Below, piece by piece: positions 60,028 to 64,000 of a stretch of DNA of 64,000 bases. Below the pieces are notes generated by a model that worked only from the letters and a program-made list of their open reading frames with translations, did not search any database and was not told where the DNA came from. Every line of letters begins with the position of its first letter. The stretch's first letter is position 1. The position numbers and the translations under genes are program-made. The stretch is from positions 304,866 to 368,865 of the forward strand of contig JAEUHN010000029.1 in NCBI GenBank assembly GCA_016795365.1, given 5' to 3'. The stretch is from Verrucomicrobiaceae bacterium (GTDB lineage: Bacteria; Verrucomicrobiota; Verrucomicrobiia; Verrucomicrobiales; Verrucomicrobiaceae).

Positions 60028-62388
60028 CTACGCCACCTGCTCGGCATAGAGATGCTTTTGGAACCCGGCAAACGCCTGGGTGATCTCCTCCGGCTTGCCG
60101 CCCAGATCACGCACCGCGTCAGCGATGGAGTCGTGATACTTGAGCCGCAGCAGCGGGTTGAGTTTGCTCTGATCCAGCTCCTCCACGCCGGCGGAGACAT
60201 AGTGCTGAAGCACGAAGTCGAGGAAGGCCTGCTGCCTGGAAGAGAACGCTGAGCTGATCGCCACCTTCGCCCGCGCCGCGCGCTCTTCGCGGGTCAGCGG
60301 TGCCGAGGCGTAGGCGACATTCGCCAGCACGTCGAAGAGGTCCCACTGCTCGCCATCCATCGCGCGCTGCATCTCGGTCAATGCCTCGCGGTGGAAGCCC
60401 TTCTCTGCCAGGCCATCGAGCAGCTTCTTGCGCGTGTCTGGCTGACTCCACAGATGACGAAGTTCCTCCTCGCTGTGGAAGAAGTCCGGCAGCTTGCCAA
60501 AGAGCTGCTCCATGAACTGCTGCGCACTCATCGGTCGCCCGTCGGGATGCCAGAAGGTGGTCATCATCGTGTGCTGAATCTTGCGCGCCTTGCCGTCGGC
60601 CAGCTTGATCTTCACCTTGGTGCAGACACAGGGCCGCTGACCGCAGCGCGGACACGGACACACGCACGGACGTTCGCCGCATTCGGGGCAAGGCTCCGCT
60701 GGCGGCTTCTCGCAGACACAGGGATACTGCCCGCAGGTCTCGCACAGCTCGGGCTCCGCAGGCGGGCCATCCCATTCGTCGTCCAGGAAGCGCTCGTGCG
60801 CGCGCACGAAGTCATAGATCGTGAAGTAGTCCTTCCCGTCGAACAAGCGCGTGCCGCGACCGATGATCTGCTTGAACTCGATCATGTTGTTCACCGGACG
60901 CAGCAGCACGATGTTGCGCACGTTGCGCGCATCCACGCCGGTGCTCAGCTTTTGCGAAGTCGTGAGGATTGTCGGGATGCTCTTCTCATTGTCCTGGAAG
61001 TCGCGGAGGTGCTGCTCTCCGCGCTCGCCATCATCCGCCGTCACGCGATGGCAGTAGTTCGGGTCCTTGCTCGTCTTGATCTGATTGATCAAGTCACGCA
61101 CCAGCAGCGCGTGCGCCTGGTTCGCGCAGAAGACCAGCGTCTTCTCCCGCTGATCGATGGCCGCCATGAAGATCTCCACGCGCTTCCGCTCGCGCTCCGT
61201 GATCTCGATCTTGCGGTTGAAGTCCGGCTCCTCGTAGAGCCGGTTCTGCTCCACCTCGCCTTCAACGACTTCGTCGTCCGGCTGATAGACATACGAGTCC
61301 ATCGTGGTGGTGAACTGCCGCACGCGAAACGGCGTGAGAAAGCCATCATTGATGCCATCGCGCAGCGAGTAGGTGAAGACCGGCTCGCCGAAGTAGGCAT
61401 ACGTGTCCACGTTGTCCTTCCGCTTCGGTGTTGCCGTCAGACCCAGCTGCACCGCCGGGGAGAAGTGCTCCAAAATCTCGCGCCAGCTGCTCTCATCCTT
61501 CGCGCCACCGCGATGGCATTCGTCGATGACGATGAAGTCGAAGAAGTCTTCCGGGTAGTCGCCAAACCACGCCGTCTCGCCCGGCCCCGTCATGAAGGTC
61601 TGGAAGATCGTGAAGAACAGGCTGCCGTTCTTCGGCACCTTGCCCTTCTTCTTGATTTCATCAGGCTCGATCCGCACCAGCGCATCCTCCGGGAAGGCGG
61701 AGAACGCATTGAAAGCCTGATTCGCCAAGATGTTCCGATCCGCCAGGAAGAGAATACGCGGACGCCGCGTCGGCTCGCCGCTCCGGTTCCAGCGCGACTG
61801 GAAGAGCTTCCACGCAATCTGGAAGGCGATGAACGTCTTCCCCGTGCCCGTGGCAAGCGTGAGCAGGATACGATCCCGGCCCTGCGCGATGGCAGCCAGC
61901 ACGCGCTCCACCGCGATATCCTGGTAGTAGCGCCCCTGGAAGAACCCGCCACGATCCTCGAACGGCACCGCCGCGAAGCGATCGCGCCATGCGTTCGTCT
62001 CCGCGAACGTCATCGCCCACAGCTCCTCCGGCGTGGGATAGGCCTGCACATCGCCCTCCGCGCCCGTGAGCATGTCGATGCCATAAATGCCGCGACCGTT
62101 CGTGGAGTAGGTGAAGCGGATGCCCAGCTTCCCCGCGTAGTCCTTCGCCTGCGCCACACCCTCCGTCAGCGCCTCGTGGAGCGCCTTCGCCTCCACCACC
62201 GCCAGCTTCGTGTTCTTGTAGATCAAGACATAGTCCGCGATGTCCCGCTTCCCGCGTCGGCCCTTGCCCTCGATGCGACCATCCGTGATCGCATACTCCC
62301 GCCGGATGCGTGTGCCCTCCATGATGCCCCAGCCCGCCGCTTTCAAGGCAGGGTCGATGTGCTCAGCGCGAGTGTCGGCTTCGTTCAT
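60028..62388 (-). CDS. hsdR: type I restriction enzyme R subunit-like helicase-nuclease
   Basis: This 786-residue protein is a short HsdR. The N-terminal nuclease motif is IADYVLIYKNTKLAVVEAKA, giving Asp and ExK of the PD-(D/E)xK active site. The helicase has Walker A in LATGTGKTFIA near 180, a DECH box (VIDECHRGG near 290), LTATPKR and the motif VI-like IIGRGTRL near 500. Residues 549-589 hold three tandem CxxCGxxPCxC motifs, an insertion with zinc-ribbon character. The C-terminal 170 residues are helical and resemble the HsdR C-terminal domain. Its start overlaps the fic stop by four bases (ATGA). No HsdM lies in the window. Confidence 0.92.
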   Translation of the reverse strand: MNEADTRAEHIDPALKAAGWGIMEGTRIRREYAITDGRIEGKGRRGKRDIADYVLIYKNTKLAVVEAKALHEALTEGVAQAKDYAGKLGIRFTYSTNGRGIYGIDMLTGAEGDVQAYPTPEELWAMTFAETNAWRDRFAAVPFEDRGGFFQGRYYQDIAVERVLAAIAQGRDRILLTLATGTGKTFIAFQIAWKLFQSRWNRSGEPTRRPRILFLADRNILANQAFNAFSAFPEDALVRIEPDEIKKKGKVPKNGSLFFTIFQTFMTGPGETAWFGDYPEDFFDFIVIDECHRGGAKDESSWREILEHFSPAVQLGLTATPKRKDNVDTYAYFGEPVFTYSLRDGINDGFLTPFRVRQFTTTMDSYVYQPDDEVVEGEVEQNRLYEEPDFNRKIEITERERKRVEIFMAAIDQREKTLVFCANQAHALLVRDLINQIKTSKDPNYCHRVTADDGERGEQHLRDFQDNEKSIPTILTTSQKLSTGVDARNVRNIVLLRPVNNMIEFKQIIGRGTRLFDGKDYFTIYDFVRAHERFLDDEWDGPPAEPELCETCGQYPCVCEKPPAEPCPECGERPCVCPCPRCGQRPCVCTKVKIKLADGKARKIQHTMMTTFWHPDGRPMSAQQFMEQLFGKLPDFFHSEEELRHLWSQPDTRKKLLDGLAEKGFHREALTEMQRAMDGEQWDLFDVLANVAYASAPLTREERAARAKVAISSAFSSRQQAFLDFVLQHYVSAGVEELDQSKLNPLLRLKYHDSIADAVRDLGGKPEEITQAFAGFQKHLYAEQVA
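60622..60744 (-). repeat. three tandem CxxCGxxPCxC motifs within hsdR
   Basis: The codons for residues 549-589 of HsdR encode CETCGQYPCVC, CPECGERPCVC and CPRCGQRPCVC, separated by short Pro/Glu or Pro-Cys links, giving a cluster of cysteines likely to bind metal. The nucleotide units are also similar, so the array probably arose by duplication. Confidence 0.8.
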
Positions 62389-63461
62389 GGTTGATTGAGG
62401 GTCACTCCACTCAGCAGGGAAAACAGCGGGTCGTTGATATAGAAGTTCGTCTTGCCCATACGCTGCTTGCGCACCAAACCAGCGCTTGTCAGCTGCTCCA
62501 GGTATTTACTGGCTGTAGGGCGAGACACACCCATCTCGCGCTCGATGAACTCGATCTTCGTATAAGGGTAACGGAACAGATTGTTCAGCAAGTCCTGGCT
62601 GTAGAGCTTCGGCAGACGCGCACGCAGGTCATGCTTGGTCTTCAACATCAAATCGCGGAAGGCCTTTACCAGACGAATGGCACTGCGCGAGGTCAGCGCC
62701 ACCCCACGCAGCAGGTAGAGGCACCATTCGGCCCAGCGATCCTCATCGCGCACCGTTTGCAGCAGACGGTAGTAGTCTGACTTCGTCGTCGTAATGTAGC
62801 GGCTCAGGTAGAGCACCGGCAGGTCCAGCAGGCCATCCTTCTGGAGCATCAGCAGGTTGAGGATGCGCCCCGTGCGACCGTTCCCGTCATAGAAGGGATG
62901 AATGCTCTCGAACTGGTGATGCGTGATCGCCATGCGCAGCAGCGGGTCCAGACCATCATCAGCGTGGATGAAGTCGATCAGGTTGCCCATCAGCGCTTCG
63001 ACTTCGGCAGCATCCTGCGGAGGTTCATAGATCGTCTGACCAGTGGCTTCATTCTTCAAGACCGTGCCCGGCAGCTTGCGCAGCCCCGCGCGATTCTGCT
63101 CCAGCTCCGCCTGCACGGCCAGCACCGTCTCCAGACGGATCAGACCGGAGTCACGCACCACCAGATACCCTGTGCGCAGGGCCGAAACGTAGTGCCGCAC
63201 CTCTTTGGCGGCGGCGCTGGTGCCCGAGTCATCCTGGAAAGCATACAGCTCGTCGTGCGTGGTGATGATATTCTCGATCTCCGAGCTGTCCTTCGCCTCC
63301 TGAATGCCCAGCGTGTCCAGCAGGATGCCCTGATTCGGCAGCGATTCACAAAGCCCCTTCAGCTCCGCCAAGTGCCGGTGCGCCTCCGTCAACACCGCCC
63401 AGACCTCTCGCGTGTCCAGAGCGGCGGGGTTTGCTAGAGGTAAGGGGGAGAGAGAAGACAT
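62385..63461 (-). CDS. Fic-domain protein with winged helix (class II), coupled to hsdR
   Basis: This 358-residue protein has the Fic AMP-transferase motif HPFYDGNGRTGR at 188-199. The inhibitory motif SxxxEN appears near the N-terminus as S59-S-E-I-E63-N64, the class II arrangement, so activity is expected to be auto-inhibited. The C-terminal 70 residues (YPYTKIEFIEREMGVSRPTA then SKYLEQLTSAGLV) form a winged helix-turn-helix, which suggests DNA binding and autoregulation. It starts at 63461 and its ATG lies in the first copy of a palindromic upstream element. The stop overlaps hsdR by four bases. Fic proteins adenylylate Ser, Thr or Tyr residues of target proteins; the target here is unknown. 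Confidence 0.92.
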   Translation of the reverse strand: MSSLSPLPLANPAALDTREVWAVLTEAHRHLAELKGLCESLPNQGILLDTLGIQEAKDSSEIENIITTHDELYAFQDDSGTSAAAKEVRHYVSALRTGYLVVRDSGLIRLETVLAVQAELEQNRAGLRKLPGTVLKNEATGQTIYEPPQDAAEVEALMGNLIDFIHADDGLDPLLRMAITHHQFESIHPFYDGNGRTGRILNLLMLQKDGLLDLPVLYLSRYITTTKSDYYRLLQTVRDEDRWAEWCLYLLRGVALTSRSAIRLVKAFRDLMLKTKHDLRARLPKLYSQDLLNNLFRYPYTKIEFIEREMGVSRPTASKYLEQLTSAGLVRKQRMGKTNFYINDPLFSLLSGVTLNQP

Positions 63462-63490
63462 GTAAAGAAAAGCGCTGTTTTCTTATCACG
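63459..63490 (-). promoter_or_regulatory. imperfect palindrome over the fic start codon
   Basis: CATGTAAAGAAA at 63459-63470 is identical to the left arm of the palindrome at 63501, and its right side (TTTCTTATCAC, 63479-63489) matches only partly. It includes the start codon of fic, so a protein bound here would block translation or transcription start. An operator is inferred; the likely ligand is the winged helix of Fic itself. Confidence 0.55.
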
Positions 63491-63500
63491 TCAGCCTGAA

Positions 63501-63531
63501 CATGTAAAGAAAACCGGCGTTTCTTTACATG
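63501..63531 (-). promoter_or_regulatory. perfect 12-bp palindrome upstream of fic
   Basis: CATGTAAAGAAA at 63501-63512 is the exact inverted repeat of TTTCTTTACATG at 63520-63531, separated by 7 bases. It is 40 bases upstream of fic and shares one arm with the element over the start codon, so together they form a paired operator-like array. Confidence 0.65.
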
Positions 63532-63640
63532 AACGGGAGTTCCGATGCTGCCCACCAACGCCCCATTGGTTTCGCAAATCATCGTGTGGCTCCTGGCGTG
63601 GACCTTTTACGCGCAGCGGTGGGCCAGATGAGAGTGGCGT

Positions 63641-63671
63641 CTAAAAAGTCCCTCTGCGGGAGAAAAAGGAC
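63641..63671 (-). terminator. weak intrinsic terminator after the hsdS tail remnant
   Basis: Read on the minus strand, TCCC GCAGA GGGA can form a 4-bp stem followed by CTTTTTAG, and outer arms GGCGTC/GACGCC (63674-63669 and 63641-63636) can also pair. The short stem makes this a low-confidence call. The stretch from 63532 to 63640 holds no recognised gene. Confidence 0.35.
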
Positions 63672-63674
63672 GCC

Positions 63675-63767
63675 TCAGAGCGCTTCGCTGAAGGCCTGGT
63701 GCAGGAGCGACTTTTTCAACGCCGCCAGCGCCGCCTGCTTTGGCTCGTCGAGGAAGGCGACAGCACA
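63675..63767 (-). pseudogene. remnant of an HsdS C-terminal tail
   Basis: On the minus strand this 93-base stretch reads FLDEPKQAALAALKKSLL followed by HQAFSEAL and a TGA stop at 63675-63677. The pattern LKKSLLHQAFS is typical of the C-terminal end of type I restriction specificity subunits. It has no start codon and is cut short on its 5' side at 63768 by a palindromic element, so it is a fragment, not a gene. The complete-looking tail of a second HsdS lies at 63956-64000. Confidence 0.6.
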
Positions 63768-63790
63768 GGAGCGCGGGCACTCTTGCCCGC
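63768..63790 (+). repeat. REP-like palindromic repeat, copy 1
   Basis: A stem GCGGGCA (63773-63779) and TGCCCGC (63784-63790) with loop CTCT is preceded by GGAGC. A second copy in inverted orientation lies at 63932-63954. The stems differ by one base pair with both partners changed (G-C to A-T), so the structure is conserved. The 141 bases between the two copies (63791-63931) hold no recognised gene. Confidence 0.7.
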
Positions 63791-63931
63791 AAGCCGGAGC
63801 GCTGGACGCACGATGGCCAAGCCACTCGCTGACCGATCCGTGCGAAGTCTGTGACGTGTCTCGTCGCCAAGCACGCTGACGTGGAACGGTCAGTTAGCAG
63901 ATACGTTGGCGCAGTCAGTCGCTTCGACGAG

Positions 63932-63954
63932 GCGGACAGGAGTGTCCGCGCTCC
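63932..63954 (-). repeat. REP-like palindromic repeat, copy 2 (inverted)
   Basis: GCGGACA (63932-63938) pairs with TGTCCGC (63943-63949), loop GGAG, followed by GCTCC. It is the reverse complement of copy 1 apart from one loop change and one compensated base pair, and touches the 3' end of the second hsdS tail. Confidence 0.7.
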
Positions 63955-63955
63955 T

Positions 63956-64000
63956 TTACAACGACCCGCTGAAGGCCTGGTGCAGCGGGGACTTCTTCAG
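63956..64000 (-). CDS. hsdS: type I restriction specificity subunit, C-terminal end (partial, continues beyond window)
   Basis: Only the last 14 codons are visible, read on the minus strand: LKKSPLHQAFSGSL and TAA at 63956-63958. This ending is typical of HsdS (the usual LKKSLLHQAFSGEL). The gene lies upstream of fic and hsdR on the same strand, which fits a type I restriction operon. Assignment rests on a very short tail and context, so it needs the sequence beyond 64000 to confirm. Confidence 0.55.
   Translation of the reverse strand: MKKSPLHQAFSGSL

Noticed and set aside
60391..62394. 667-codon open frame on the plus strand across hsdR
   Set aside because: It is antisense to HsdR with clear helicase motifs and lacks any domain of its own.
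63607..63870. 87-codon open frame on the minus strand in the hsdS remnant region
   Set aside because: It is in a different frame from the HsdS tail, runs through the palindromic repeat and has no protein-like features.
1..64000. tRNA, rRNA or CRISPR array
   Set aside because: No TpsiC-arm-like GTTCGAATC in a cloverleaf context, no rRNA segments and no regularly spaced direct repeats were seen.

Overview
The window looks like chromosomal DNA of a heterotrophic bacterium of the Verrucomicrobiota, probably Verrucomicrobiaceae-like. This is inferred from gene content: two ThuA-like proteins, a DUF1080 protein fused to a PVC-type sorbosone-dehydrogenase/cytochrome module, a planctomycete-type cytochrome c domain protein, a PEP-CTERM anchored CAP protein, a Sel1-repeat protein and very large secreted multidomain enzymes. 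No rRNA, tRNA, CRISPR array, phage or transposase gene was recognised.

Layout. 1-3948: the end of a PfkB sugar kinase, a coupled secreted protein of unknown function, and two divergent ThuA-like secreted proteins. 4006-5988: hemB and a thermonuclease-like protein. 6120-9729: a two-gene McrBC restriction system, overlapping convergently with maf and a small YgdI/YgdR-type lipoprotein. 10583-16480: a phospholipid N-methyltransferase-like enzyme, a Sel1 protein, a polytopic permease and three lineage-type hypotheticals. 16607-25011: a SNF2 helicase and an unusually long pyruvate:ferredoxin oxidoreductase. 25030-35361: a small membrane protein, a serine hydrolase, a giant metzincin with Calx-beta and delta-60 repeats, a CAP/PEP-CTERM protein, a cytochrome c domain protein, and an unknown secreted protein coupled to glmS. 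35358-44057: glmS, a secreted alpha/beta hydrolase, a DUF3820 protein, the large DUF1080/haem protein and a subtilisin-like protease. 44113-48788: a Kup potassium transporter with a structured leader, and a LuxR-type two-component pair. 48949-51652: an MBL-fold hydrolase, rsmH, a MazG-like pyrophosphohydrolase and a SufE-like protein. 51671-59923: one 2750-residue secreted protein with an N-terminal GH13 alpha-amylase and a downstream GH57-like region. 60028-64000: a type I restriction locus on the minus strand, made of hsdR, a translationally coupled fic gene, a remnant hsdS tail and the tail of a second hsdS that runs off the window.

How the genes work together. The secreted hydrolases, proteases and haem or ThuA proteins fit a polymer-degrading lifestyle, and the ferredoxin-linked oxidoreductase suggests anaerobic or fermentative capacity. 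There are two defence loci: McrBC, which acts on modified DNA, and the type I system with its Fic partner. The most unusual part is the right end: Fic is coupled to HsdR, a long palindrome lies upstream of fic, the HsdS C-terminal tail occurs twice, two inverted REP-like palindromes carry a compensatory base-pair change, and HsdR has three tandem cysteine motifs. The region upstream of kup can form a pseudoknot and is the best candidate for an undescribed RNA element.
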